Source: Omphalotus guepiniiformis
Taxonomy: Eukaryota > Basidiomycota > Agaricomycetes > Agaricales > Omphalotaceae
Direction: 5' to 3'
DNA: 64,000 nucleotides
NCBI GenBank assembly: GCA_028554645.1
Contig: JAQOOI010000063.1
Span: forward strand, 248,001-312,000
The notes under the pieces: generated by a model
Seen by the model: only the letters and a program-made list of their open reading frames with translations
Databases searched by the model: none
Told to the model about the DNA's origin: nothing
Part shown: one piece after another, positions 35,972 through 47,236 of the stretch
Layout: each line of letters starts with the position of its first letter
Position numbering within the stretch: the first letter of the stretch is position 1
Program-made: the position numbers and the translations under genes

Positions 35972-38900
35972 TTAATTATCCCTCGCGAATGAAACTGCAG
36001 TTGGCGTCGGCGTACTACTGCCATTACCCGATCCTGATCCTGCCCCGCTCGCTACTTGTGACGACCTAGCAGGGGATGCCTGCGGCTTCCTAATGACAAC
36101 AAACGACCTTCCAGGCGCTGTCGTAGACGGAGCTGGGATATCTAACCCAGGTGTCAGTCCGATAGCTGCCTCCTCGTCAGCAGTCGGACCAGCAGTAGCA
36201 GGCGAACTAGAGTATCCCTCGCTACTGTGTGGACGGTGTCTCCGGAGGTGATACCACGGTTTCTTCTTTGATCTCCCCACATAAGAACTTTCGTCGTCGC
36301 TCTCGGCCGTGCTCCGCCGGCGATAAGACGTCGGTGGGACGTTGGATGCAGTCGCTGCGACTGCCGCAGAAGCCGAAGCCGCGTTCGCTCCTGAAGGTGG
36401 TCGAGAACCCCCTACGTTTGCTGGCGTCGCCGTCATATGAGATGAAGATGAACCTCCCTGTCGATGGGTCTTCGACATCGGCGTGGGTAAATCAGATATA
36501 CCTGCATGCTCAATGATTGCTGTTTGACTCTTTGTTCGCACATGGAACGGCGGCATTGCACCAGGCGGTAAAGACGTCCTCTCCGTTCTCGCTTCACTAT
36601 AATACTGTCTCTGCCCAAGTGCGACGTTTGATGAAACCGATGGTGGAGGCGATTCGTCATGGTCCACCCTCGGTAGAGTAGCCGCGCTGTTGATCATCCC
36701 AGCACCCCTTGCGGCGGCTACGCTTACTGGAGTCGATGAACTTGACCTCCCGCCGCTTGCTGCAGCTCGATGACCAATCGAGGGGAATACCATAGAATGT
36801 GTCGATCCACTTCCTTGCGTAATCGCATATGGTGAATCTATATGCGCTCTCCCACCACCCACTCTCGAGAACCCAGAAGAGCTTTTAATTGGTGTGTTCG
36901 AAGTCGCAGCAACAGGCGGGTCATCCACAGGAATATACCCCGAACTTCTCGCTCCAAACGGCTGCTGGAATGGCTGCCAAGCACCCATAATGAACCCATT
37001 TTCATCATCGCTCTCCTCCCTATACGGCCTGAGTGCATGCTCAGGCTTCAGCACCGACGGCGGCGGTCCAGAGCTATGTATAGAGCCCTTTTTGCTATCC
37101 CCAAGCGGCATCGCTCCTAGCATCATAGGTGGGATATACGACGACACATCAGAATCTTGAGAAGTCGGCGACCGACCGCTGACAGAGTTTGCTGGCCGAT
37201 AGGCTGTTTTCGACGCCGCGTTCCCAGGACGCCCATGTTTTCGAGAGCGGTGAGACTTGCTGCGAGAGCCACAGCAGCCGACCAGGCCACATGCACCTAA
37301 GAGACCGCTGTCGACGACGTGTCGGGATCTATCGAAGCCCACACCGCCGACGATGCGGACGGCAGCTTCAATGAGTTTGATAACCAGCATTAAAGCTTGG
37401 GCGAGATATATCAAGGCTAGAATCACAAGAATTCCATACGCTACCCATCCTCCTGCCCCCGATCCAATTGATATCTGTGCATTCAATCAGAAAAAAAAGA
37501 AAGGCATAAAACAAGCTCTAATACTCACTGCAGGAGTAAGGATAACCAACAACACCGCAATCACAATCCTAGCCACACAAAACAAGAAACTAATCAAGCC
37601 CATACTCGCCCCGGTTCCCCAAGGCAGCCAAACGCTAGTCACCAAAGCGCACACCACCTCTATCACCAGAATTACAATCGCCTGCGCTGTCCCGCTACGT
37701 TGTCCTGCACCGACCGTGATTCCAAGCGCCAGATTTGTCGCAAAAAGCAAAGACGCGAACATCTGTGACCCATGCCGGTAGTGATTGTACAGCGGGCCGA
37801 GAGAAAGCAAAGTCCGCGTCTCCTCATAGAGTTTGTTCGTCGTCGTTAGTCTGACACGTATAACAAGGATGAGCGGTATGATGAACGAGAATAGAGCAAA
37901 GGATATAGCGGCAAGGATGATGGATGCAAGCGAGGCCTGGTCCCTCGGTAATGTCATTTGATACGAGGAAAATATTGTTACGGGCAAATGGAACAGCACG
38001 AGTATCCGTACCAAGTTGCCGTGGAGCACGCTTCCATGAAACGAGCTCAGGTCTTGACTCGACGACCTTATGCGCCACCATTTGCGACCTGCGATCGAGG
38101 CCCCTCCGAACCCAAACCTCGATGGCGGACGTATGATATCTCGCCCATTGAGGGATTTGCTTTCTTCGAGATTAGCGTTATTCACGCCGTCTAGAAGGTC
38201 CTTGCTCGTATATCCAGGGCTGCGGGTTCCAGATAACTTCTTCCCGGGCCCAGAGCTGGCGGAATCGCTATTTAGCATCCCGACGATAAGACAGGCAAGG
38301 TAATCAATGAACCAAACAACAACGGAGAGAGATATTGACGCGGCGACGATGCCGAGGAAAAGTGTGAGGCAGATACCAAAAAGGTCTTGCGGTCTGACGC
38401 CAATGGTGTAGGCGAAGGACGATATGCCGGACGTCGCATTTTCGGGAAGTGTGAAAAGGACATTTGGAGCATTGGGGTCGATGAAGAGGGCTGAAGAAGA
38501 GCTGGAAAGCTGGTCGGAGAAGTCGTCTGGTGGGTTAAAAGGTGCGGTAGAGAGCGGGTCCCATCGGTGAGGTGTCGAAGGTGATGTGATAGTTATATCT
38601 AAATGCGGCGTCTAAGTACGAAAACGGGAAAGAAAGGAAAGTGGAGCGCTCACTGTACGAAAGTGTCGACCAAGCGGTTTGAGTTAGCAGGGGATCTACA
38701 CAAGAAGAATAAGGATGATAAGACTCGGCGATACGAAAACAACGGCTTACAAACGAAATCAGGCCATTGAACGGCTACCATGGCAAGCACCGCACACCAC
38801 TGTGTGTGAAAAATGATGTCTCGCATCGACGGCGTACCTAGACCGATTGAGATCAAAGAACGCGGAAGAGTGCGGAGGACGTACAGAATCGAAGTAAGGC

Positions 38901-39641
38901 GGGAGAAGTGGCTAGTCGTTCGCCACTGATAGCACTAGCGAGGATAAAGCCGGCACTTTGGGCTCTAGCCCAAAGATTTTTGTCCGGGCGAGTAATGCCG
39001 CGATCCCATGCGGAGACGATACGGGCAACACCAACAAGCAGCCAGTACGCAATGGCAAGCGCGACACTAGCCCAAAAGATAGCAATTGCCACACCATAAG
39101 GATTATCGCGACTAGGTGACAGAGGCGTAGTGTTAACGTCGATACAAACGAGTTCATGACTGAAAGGATCGACCGCGCTTAGCCTTGTTGTGAGTGTGGT
39201 GAGTGCACGGTGGTTGCCCCAAGGAATTTGGGAGGAAAAGGCAAAACTTCCTGTGTCAATAGGGCAGTAGTATGCATCCTCTGCACTTGAGTTCGACTCT
39301 ACATCAGGCAGAGGTGACGGAGGCCTGAGAGAAGCACACAGCTGGGTCGCGTTAGACCATGCGTTCAGCGTAAGGACGGATGTGGTTGTGAACAACGTTG
39401 CCAAGTTTCCACTTCCATTCGCCGAGTTTTCTATCGGCTCCGGGGTAGTACCCAGCACAGTCAAATTCAAATATGCTGTTGGCAAATCGCTCTGGAGAAC
39501 CTGGCCATAGACGGTAGACACGGAGAATTTCTGTGAAGTATTGCCAGTCGAGCTGAAGCAATCTGTGAAAGGGAGTGTAGCAGGGTCGGCCAAAACAGAA
39601 GAAAAGGAGGCGAGTAGAATGAAGATGAGTGCAGAGCTCAT
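35972..39641 (-). CDS. TRP/FLC-like polytopic membrane protein with long cytoplasmic tail
   Basis: There are five exons: 39641-38885, 38837-38751, 38695-38654, 38598-37529 and 37474-35972. All joins are in phase, giving 1152 residues. A signal peptide (SALIFILLASFSSVLA) precedes a lumenal/extracellular domain with several N-glycosylation sites and paired Cys, consistent with the ML-like domain of fungal TRP-like proteins. About nine or ten membrane helices follow (for example VAIAIFWASVALAIAYWLL near residue 185, DIIFHTQWCAVLAMVAVQW, LFGICLTLFLGIVAASIS, WVAYGILVILALIYLAQAL). The DFVYPLLTQTAWSTL segment resembles the YP..FTQNFAWS motif of the Flc/Pkd2 family. The last ~460 residues are Ser/Pro/Gly-rich and probably cytosolic. 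Fungal family members act in calcium signalling, flavin transport and cell-wall integrity. The ATG at 39641 sits directly before the signal peptide. Confidence 0.85.
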
Positions 39642-40204
39642 CGCGTAACGATGGCCCCAGCAGAGGTGGAGACTCGAGCCTTGAAATGCTTTCCAAATTC
39701 TGCTTCCTCGTTGCACCTTTGGAAGGAAACAAGAGTAAATAAAGAAATCTGACTCCGAATCGGCGTCCCGTCGAACTTGACGCAAATCACTGTCAGTCAA
39801 CCAGCCTTTCAACTTTGCTCGACGGTCTTCGAGCGCTGTCAGGTGAAACAATACTCGGTGTTGCTTGTATGATCGTCATAAAATATCTTTCTCTGGGTGG
39901 AACGATTTCAGCTGGTCGTGTGAGCCTCAGGCGCCTGTGCCTGGACTTTTTAGAATTTTCCTTTTCATTTCCGTCGTTTTGCTATGTATCAAGCCAGAAC
40001 AGGCCAGAATCTTCAGCTGTAATGAATACTTCATTTTTAGGTAGTACAAGCTAGTACCTACAAGTCACAACATGAACAGTTCTTGAACCTAACAATATCC
40101 ATGGACAGCAATATACTTCAATACAGCTCGCCCTCGCGATACAAGTTGAGGTTTAAATTTGTATCTCAGAAGAGATGCATCGCTGTTATTGGGCTGTTGT
40201 TCCG
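39642..40204. other. Spacer upstream of the TRP-like gene
   Basis: This is the upstream region of the minus-strand TRP-like gene and the 3' side of the weak candidate gene at 40205-40846. No motif or repeat was recognised. Confidence 0.45.
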
Positions 40205-40846
40205 TCAAGTAAATAACACCTTTGAAATAGGAATTGCTAAATTTGCCTCCGAGCCAGGTGGCATTGTCCCCTGAAAGTATCCGGACGACGTCAATGTTCT
40301 AACCAGGTGACCAGACGAAGTAGCTGATGAGCTCTGCAACAGACTGTTCGTGGAGTCATAGTGTGTTGCAAGAGCTGGAAAGCGCAGGCAAGGTGCATTT
40401 ACGATGTGATATAGAGGTTCAGATCGCCAGAATCTACGGTGAAAGCCTCGAGCGGAGGATATGATTAAATCCGCAGCGTTCTTCCGATATTGCCACTGGA
40501 GGACATGGCGACCAATTGGAATCCAGAAGCAACCCATTAAACAGAGCGCCCCGATACTTGCTAAGAGTCATCGAAAGTGTTGTCGTATCTCCGCGTACTT
40601 ACATACTACATAATATTTAATGGTCGTGTCCAAGGCTCTCTTTCGAGAAGCGATTCGGATAGGGACGAGATCGTGGTGAATGGACGGCACTCCATAATGC
40701 AGATGTAACAGAAAGTGCATAGACAGAGTGTCCGAGTGTAGGAGTAGACTTCGCGCTCTGAGTGAATGGTCGAGGCAGGCCTGTAGAAGATGTCCGGAGT
40801 GTCGTCCTGAATTTGAACTCAAATGGCAGTTTCCTTCAAATCGCAT
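40205..40846 (-). CDS. Possible small membrane protein, two exons
   Basis: Exon 1 (40846-40603) and exon 2 (40560-40205) join in frame across a 42-bp intron (GTAAGT...TTAG), giving about 199 residues. The joined part contains a plausible membrane segment (KYYVVSSIGALCLMGCFW) followed by a charged region (RHVLQWQYRKNAADLI), recalling small mitochondrial inner-membrane assembly proteins. No family could be named. The N-terminal part is Leu/His/Ser-rich and weak, and a competing open frame overlaps exon 1. The intron is at the short end for this genome. The gene would be transcribed away from the ATP synthase gene that starts at 41081. Confidence 0.38.
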
Positions 40847-41080
40847 CGTATTGGAGCCTTTCAAAGAGTTTCTATGGATAGAGAACGTCCGTCTGAAGAA
40901 TTGAGTCCATGATGGTCGATGGTCGATGGAAGAGCATCTAGGGCTTGGGCGTCTCTGGATGGGACCTCACTTGCTTTTATGGCATGTGGTCCACAAGTAC
41001 TTATTACACATCATCCAAACAACACCATACACCACTCTAACCATCCGACACCGTCCGAAGCAACGAACACGACCATCATC

Positions 41081-41558
41081 ATGCACGCTTCCCTCATTCG
41101 CCGTCAGCTCGGTGGGCTAGTCCCTCCAAAGATTGCCACTCCTAACTCTCTAGTAAGCTCGCAATTCATCTTCCTCTTCAAACTTTCTTTTTGCTGAATT
41201 TGATTGTAGTCCGGAGGCTCTGGTGCTGGCCTCGGGCCTCTCGTTAATTTTTACTCGAAACTGCCCAAGGGTACTGCTACTGCTCGTGTTGGCGGTATCA
41301 AAGGCCGCTTCTTCAACGGTGCTAATGCATCAGGTGTGCCCATGGTCGCGTTAATTGTTAGTGTGTTCGCTATTGGATATACCATTGACTACAACAGTAA
41401 GTCACACTCTATTTACCTATTTTTTTACACATGCTCATGTTTCTATCGTATTCAGTGCACTTAAGTAAGTCTACGAGACGTTTTTCGCGGCAAGGACAGG
41501 CTCTAAACTCGCGTCTTGTTCGAACTTTCCAGAGCACCACAAGAACCACGCACACTGA
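41081..41558 (+). CDS. ATP17: Mitochondrial F1Fo-ATP synthase subunit f
   Basis: There are four exons: 41081-41152, 41210-41396, 41456-41464 (9 nt) and 41533-41558. They give 97 residues. The protein has an N-terminal mitochondrial leader (MHASLIRRQLGGLVPPKIA) and then GAGLGPLVNFYSKLPKG, the subunit f hallmark. One membrane helix (VPMVALIVSVFAIGYTIDY) and the His/Lys-rich end MHLKHHKNHAH follow. Subunit f is part of the peripheral/dimerisation region of the Fo sector in the inner mitochondrial membrane. The 9-nt exon is required: without it the conserved HLKHHKNHAH tail is not reached. It is flanked by good sites (TTCAG before, GTAAGT after). Confidence 0.95.
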
Positions 41559-42154
41559 TCATTGCACACGGTTTCGGCTTCGGATACGCCCTCAATTACT
41601 TCTGGAGCTTGCATGTCAATATAGATCAATTAAAAATATTTCGTTCTCAACTACATGGAGCGTATTGATCAGTTTTTATTATCTCCAATCCTGTGAGGCG
41701 TGGCTGCGAGCGATGGGAATCTAGGAAGCTAAGAATTATGTGCCAGATTCGCGCGCTCGACGAAGGTTTGCTAAAATCTTCCTTCCTTCCCCCTCCAAGT
41801 TCCAGGCTATGTGGCAGCGCACGACCTATTCACATAGTCGTATTCTTGTTCTGAGGGTTCGTTCTGTGATACCAGCTGTACCACTTGTTGGTACTGCAGT
41901 CCTGCAACTGACTTTGTTTCTGATTCTACGTTGCATTTCATACGGTCTTCGTCACTGGCTCTCCAGGACTGCTAATGGCGACCTCTAACATTTCTTTTTA
42001 GTTACAGAAAAGACTTTCGTGCGCGCCGAACCCGGAATAACTGACCGCCCTATCCACGTTACATGTTACTTACTTCGGAAGAAAGGACTCTCGTCTTACT
42101 CACGAGTAATCTATTTAAACAAGGTGTGTCGCCTGAATGTTTCCCCACTTAACG
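41559..42154. other. Spacer, including the upstream part of the first duplicated unit
   Basis: No gene was recognised in 41559-41930. From about 41931 onward the sequence matches 44492-44709 (shared words CCAGGACTGCTAATG and CGTGCGCGCCGAACCCGG). It is therefore the promoter side of the duplicated sulfotransferase-like unit. Confidence 0.6.
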
Positions 42155-43302
42155 ATGTCTGCAATGAATACCCCAGAACATATGCGCGTCATTATCTACT
42201 CGATTCCTCGGACACGATCACATCTGCTCCTCAAACTGCTAGGAAGTCATCCGAAAACTGTGACCACGCAGTATTCGCTGCAGGCTGCCTTTCATACCGG
42301 TCCTGCTGTCGTGAAGCCCGGAGAGCAAGTGGCCATCGAGAGAGTTCGCAAGCTTCTGACTGTTTCGGATCTCAAGGATGCAGAATGTACTTACCAAGGA
42401 CAAATTGATATGCTCCAGCAATTCATAGCCAAGGCGGAGCAGGAAGTAGGTGTAAACCAGGACGCAAATACCACTTCTCTGACACCTCAATCTACAGGGA
42501 AAGATACCCGTGATTAAGGATCATGTCTATGCTGCCGTGAAACCTAAGCTATTCCAAGTAGGGCTTCATGGTCAACTGCATCTACCACCCATAGTTGACC
42601 GCATGCTGGACATTACTGGGGATGAGCACAGTCCCGAAGGGCAGCAATGCTCAAACTCAGATTCGAACCCCACCGTGCTCTCTGATCGCTTCCTGCTTTC
42701 CCTGTCCCCAATCATCTTGATACGACACCCAGCTCATGCATTCCCGTCTTTCCTGCGAGCTCTTAAAGCTCTAGGACAAGACTTGTCTGGATCTGATTCA
42801 CAGGCTAAGGCTTCATTCCGCCTCCAGCGAGCCGTATTCGAGTACTGGCGGGGACGCACGAATCTTGAGTCCGAGTCTCACGCCGAAGACAACCATGCAC
42901 AGCGAGAATGGCCTGTGGTGCTTGATGGTGATAGGCTTGTGGCTGACACTGAAGGTGTAATGAAGAAGATATGTGCAAAAATGGGTATAGACCCTGCCTT
43001 GATCCGGTATAGCTGGGCTCCTGGGCACGATGTGCCTCAACTTTCAGAATTGGCGTCCGTGGCATATCTTACTACTATCAAAACCTCTACTGGCGTCCAA
43101 ACGAGTCCTGTAAGTCATTCACCTGAGCGCTTTTTGGTTGTTACTCATGATTATGTTCTAGGACGTGTTTCAAGTTCCAGACATCGAAAAGGAGGCGAAG
43201 AAATGGGCGCAGGAGTGGGATGGGGAAACGGCGGAGAGATTGAAGAATCTTGTTGAAGCTGCGATGAATGATTATGAATACTTGCTTCAGTTTCATATTT
43301 GA
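42155..43302 (+). CDS. Sulfotransferase-like P-loop protein (intact copy)
   Basis: There are three exons: 42155-42445, 42498-43109 and 43162-43302. They give 347 residues. The N-terminal IYSIPRTRSHLLLKLLGSHP is the 5'-phosphosulfate-binding-like loop of fungal sulfotransferase-like P-loop proteins. ILIRHPAHAFPSFLRAL in the middle matches the 3'-phosphate-binding segment (RxPxxxxxSxxR type). A conserved EWPVVLDGDRLVADTEGVMKK region and a C-terminal helix (IEKEAKKWAQEW) follow. True substrates of this fungal group are unknown. The second in-frame ATG (42155, MSAMNTPEH) is chosen because the duplicate starts at the matching place. A GT...TAG stretch near 42560-42596 looks like an intron but removing it breaks the frame, and the duplicate differs there by exactly 3 nt, so it is coding. 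Confidence 0.82.
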
Positions 43303-43373
43303 AAATATTGACTGATAATGTCAATTTGCTTCAATAAACCAGCGGTTAAGTTGTCGTTCTGTGGTTATTCGGT

Positions 43374-43990
43374 ATGAGCGAGGCGACGGTGCGAGAAGTC
43401 ATAGACCAGTCCCACTCCTCAACTAAATACAGTACTAGCTTCATGAGCCTCTGGATTGCACTCAGCGTTCCGACTTCGAAGACGATCGGTTTCTAAAAAC
43501 GACCAAAATATCGCAGAAATTGCTTGTCATTGTACCGGCTGGGATGGAAGATCAAGTACCTCAGTTTACATCTATGCGACTTCCGATTGCCGAGCTTCTA
43601 CAAGCAGCCATGGGTGAAGGTCCATGAGATTTCGGAGCGACAAGTATTCGCGTTATGGTTGGCAGCTGTGGGTCGACTGTAAGATTCCAAGTTCACAAAG
43701 CTGTCCGAGCTTCTACTGATGCTCGCACTAAGATCGTTTTCCTTTGTGCACCCATTGATATTCCGAGTCTTGTATTATTGGCCAGGGCTATGATAACCGA
43801 TGGTAAGCTTTGTATTCCCCGCCGTGATTCCTAAAGCCTACTGACGTGTAAAAAGACGTATGTTTAAGACTTCGCCAGCGACGCTTCAAGAGCTACGTTG
43901 TATCTTCTGACCGATGCTCTCAAGGTCATGTACATGTTAGGACCTACTTTCGCTTTGTAGGCTTAGCTTTCCGCTGGTATGAATACTGAT
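43374..43990 (+). pseudogene. Degenerate ORF in unit 1
   Basis: It starts MSEATVREVIDQS and is paralogous to the relic at 45943. The frame is broken: it stops after about 40 codons, and other frames continue with protein-like segments (LLVIVPAGMEDQVPQFTS, then VRFQVHKAVRASTDARTKIV). These alternate frames suggest frameshifts in an old gene. The original family was not recognised. It lies directly downstream of the intact sulfotransferase-like gene. Confidence 0.5.
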
Positions 43991-44211
43991 ACGATTCTGC
44001 TGACAGCTTCTCTATCCGAATGAATGCCAAATTACATGAACGCGAACAATATGGCACGTATAAAAAACGCTCGCCTCACCAACTTCTGTAACTTGATTAG
44101 TTGTTTTCTTGGAAAAGCAGGTTTCTATCTGAGAACCGGAATAAGCAGAGCAAGCGGCGAGAAACGGACACTTCTCCGAAACTATCCCTTCAAGTTCTGT
44201 ACTTAGCTGCC

Positions 44212-44415
44212 ATGAACAGCTCAGAACGCATGCGTGTATTCGTGTACTCGATTCCTCGCAGCAGGTCTCACCTCCTGATGAAGTTACTAGGAACCCATCC
44301 TGCTATAGCAACCTCACATCACCCATTAGAAATCGCTTATACTGTGACCGCTACACCCGGACATCAAGTAAATGTCGAGAAGGCGCAAGCTTTCTATGAC
44401 ATTGAGATGTTCTAG
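44212..44415 (+). pseudogene. Truncated sulfotransferase-like paralogue, unit 1
   Basis: A 67-codon frame starts MNSSERMRVFVYSIPRSRSH, the same phosphate-loop region as the intact copy but a diverged paralogue. It ends at a stop after AFYDIEMF, about one fifth of full length. No downstream exon with the RHP-type motif follows before the unit ends. It may be translated as a short peptide, but it lacks most of the fold. Confidence 0.75.
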
Positions 44416-44709
44416 GTTTGACTTCTGAATCGGCGCCAATGCAATAAGCGCCTAGTAAGCGGCAGGCAATTCTTTTAAAGTTTAACTCCCCATTGCCTTT
44501 CATAACGTCTTCGTCTTTGGCGTGTAACTTTCCAGGACTGCTAATGTCAAGCTCTAACTTTTCTTCTTATTCACAGAAAAGAGTTTCGTGCGCGCCGAAC
44601 CCGGAATAACTGACCGCCCTATCTACGTTACATTGTAACTTACCTCGGGAGAAGGGACTCTCGTCTTACTCACGAATAATCTATTTAAACAAAACAAGGG
44701 AATGTTACG

Positions 44710-45805
44710 ATGTCTGCAATGAATACTCCAGAGTATATGCGCGTCATTATCTACTCGATTCCTCGGACACGATCACACCTGCTCCTCAAACTGCTAGGAA
44801 GCCATCCGGAAACCGTTACCACCCAGTATTCGCTGCAGGCTGCCTTTTATACCGGTCCTGCTGTCGTGAAACCCGGAGAGCAAGTGGCCGTCGAGAGAGT
44901 TCGCAGGCTTCTGAGTGTTTCGGATCTTGCAGAATGTACTTACTAAGGACAAATCGACGCACTCTAGCAATTTATAGCTAAGGTGGAGCAGGAAGTAGGT
45001 GTAAATCAGCACTAAATACCACATTCTTGACACCTCAATCTACAGGGAAAGATACCCGTAATCAAAGATCACGTCTTTGCTGCCGTGAAACCTAACCTAT
45101 TCCAAGTAAGCGGGTCTCATGGCCAACTGCATCTACCACCCATAGTTGACCGCATGCTGGATATTCCTGGGGATGAGCATAGTCCCGAAGGGCAGCAATG
45201 CTCAAACTCAGATTCGAACCCCACCGTGCTCTCTGATCGCTTCCTGCTTTCCCTGGCCCCAATCATCTTGATACGACACCCAGCCTATGCATTCCCGTCA
45301 TTCCTACGAGCCTTTAAAGCTCTAGGAGAAGACTTGGCTGGATCTGATCCACAGGCTATGGCTTCGTTCCGCCACCAGCGAGCCGTATTCGAGTACTGGC
45401 GGGGACGCACGAATCTTGAGTCCGAGTCTCACACTGTTGAAGGTAACCGTGCACAGCGAGAATGGCCTGTGGTGCTTGATGGTGATAGGCTTGTGGCTGA
45501 CACTGAAGGCGTAATGAAGAAGATATGTGCAAAAATGGGTATAGACCCTGCCTTGATCCGGTATAGCTGGGCTCCTGGGCACGATGTGCCTCAACTTTCA
45601 GAATTGGCGTCTGTAGTATATCTTACTACTATCAAAACCTCTACCGGCGTCCAAACGAGTCCTGTAAGTCATTCACTTGAGCGCGTTTTGGTTGTTACTC
45701 ATGATTATGTTCTAGGACGTGTTCAATGTTCCAGACATCGAAAAGGAGGCGAAGAAGTGGGCGCAGGAGTGGGATGAGGAAACGGCGGAGAGGTTGAAGC
45801 TTTGA
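44710..45805 (+). pseudogene. Sulfotransferase-like gene copy 2, nonsense-disrupted
   Basis: This copy is colinear with the intact gene (same three exons and splice sites). Exon 1 carries TAA at 44944-44946 and TAG at 44965-44967 where the intact copy has CAA and CAG. It also has a 6-nt in-frame deletion just before (two residues in SDL..AEC). Exon 2 is open and nearly identical to copy 1. Exon 3 ends early at 45803-45805 after a local rearrangement, removing about 17 C-terminal residues. Both exon 1 stops are C-to-T changes. A protein could start only downstream of the phosphate loop, so it is judged non-functional. Confidence 0.85.
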
Positions 45806-45942
45806 AGAGCGCTGTTGAAGTCGCGATGAATGATTATGAATACTTGCTTCAGTTTCACATTTGAAACTATTGACTGTCAATGTCAAATTGCTTCAATGAA
45901 CCAGCGCTTAGGTTGTCGTTCTTTAGTTTTTTCATTGGCGGT

Positions 45943-46545
45943 ATGAGCGAGGCGAAGGTGCGAGAAGTCATAGACCAGTCCACTTCTCAACTAAAAACTA
46001 AAAACAGCACTAGCTTCATGAGCCTCTGGATTGCACTCACGCGTTCCGACTTCGAAGACGACCAAACAAAGATTGTACCAGCTGGGATGGAAGATCAAGT
46101 CCCTCAGTTTACATCCCGGTTGCCGAGCAAGCTCTACAAGCAGCCGTGGGTGAATTTCCATGAGATTTTCGAGCGACAAGTATTCGCGTATGGTTGGCAA
46201 CTGTGGGTTAACTGTAAGATTTCAAGTTTACAAAGCTGCAGTCCGAGCTTTTACTGATGCTCGCACTAAGATCGTTTCCTTTGTACACCCATTGATATTC
46301 CGAGTCTTGTATTATTGGCCAGGGCTATGATAACCGATGGTAAGCTTTGTATTCCCCGCCGTAATTCCTAAAGCCTACTGATGTGTAAAAAGACGTATGT
46401 TTAAGACTTCGCCAGCGGCGCTTCAAGAGCTACGTTGTATCCTCTGACCGATGCTCTCAAGGTCATGTACATGTGAGGACCTACTTTCGCTTTGTAGGCT
46501 TAGCTTTCCGCTGGTATGAATACTGATACGAGTCTGCTGACAGCT
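45943..46545 (+). pseudogene. Degenerate ORF in unit 2
   Basis: Copy of the relic at 43374. It reads MSEAKVREVIDQS and stays open about 100 codons (through IVPAGMEDQVPQF and FHEIFERQVFA) before a stop, longer than its partner. The two relics carry different indels, so comparing them would help reconstruct the family. The function is unknown. Confidence 0.45.
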
Positions 46546-46864
46546 TCGCTATCCGAATGAATGCCTTACATGAACGCGAGCAAAGTCTGGCATTTTACGA
46601 TACTTTTATTACTTACATCACAGTTGGGCCGTCGAGGTCGCATATCTACCTTAGTCTCTAGTAGGCGTAGACAAATAGCATTATTGTAAACATTGTAAAC
46701 AATATGGCACGTATAAAAAACGCTCGCCTCACGAACTCCTGTAACTTAACTAGTTGTTTTCTCGGAAAAGCAGGTTTCCATCTGAGAACCGGAATAAGCA
46801 GAGCAAGCGGCGAGAAACGGACACTTCTCCGAAACTATCCCTTCAAGTTCTGTACTCAGCTGCC

Positions 46865-46984
46865 ATGAACAGCTCAGAACACATGCGTGTATTCGTGTAC
46901 TCGATTCCTCGCAGCAGGTCTCACCTCCTGATAATATTACTAGGAACTCATTCTACTATAGTAACCTCACATTACCCATTATAA
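46865..46984 (+). pseudogene. Truncated sulfotransferase-like paralogue, unit 2
   Basis: A 39-codon remnant of the fragment at 44212 starts MNSSEHMRVFVYSIPRSRSH and stops at TAA after TSHYPL, where the other copy reads on. Differences from the other copy are mainly C-to-T and G-to-A. Confidence 0.75.
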
Positions 46985-47236
46985 ATCGCTTATACTGTGA
47001 CCGCTACACCCGGACATCAAGTTAATGTCGAGAAGGCGCAAGCTTTCTATGGCATTGAGATGTTCTGTAGGTTTGACTTCTGAATCGGCGCCAATGCAAT
47101 AAGCGCCTAGTAAGCGGCAGGCAATTTTTTTTGATGATGGCTTGAACTTGCACATCTACACCTATTTCACGTTCTGAGCCGTTCCCTATGCGTTGAAAGC
47201 GGATGCTTCATTCTTTTTTAGGACCACCCACTCTAT

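Larger units (their letters stand above)
41931..44477 (+). repeat. Tandem duplication, unit 1 (~2.5 kb)
   Basis: The order within the unit is upstream region, sulfotransferase-like gene, degenerate ORF, truncated paralogue, and an end block containing CGGCGCCAATGCAATAAGCG. The same blocks follow in the same order in 44492-47133. Only this unit keeps a complete gene. Confidence 0.85.
44492..47133 (+). repeat. Tandem duplication, unit 2 (~2.6 kb)
   Basis: Second copy of 41931-44477 in direct orientation. It has an extra ~120 bp near 46580-46700 and many substitutions. All coding parts are broken here, so this is the decaying copy. Confidence 0.85.

Noticed and set aside
42560..42596. Apparent intron (GT...TAG) inside exon 2 of the intact sulfotransferase-like gene
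   Set aside because: Removing it breaks the frame, and the second copy differs there by exactly 3 nt, so the segment is coding.
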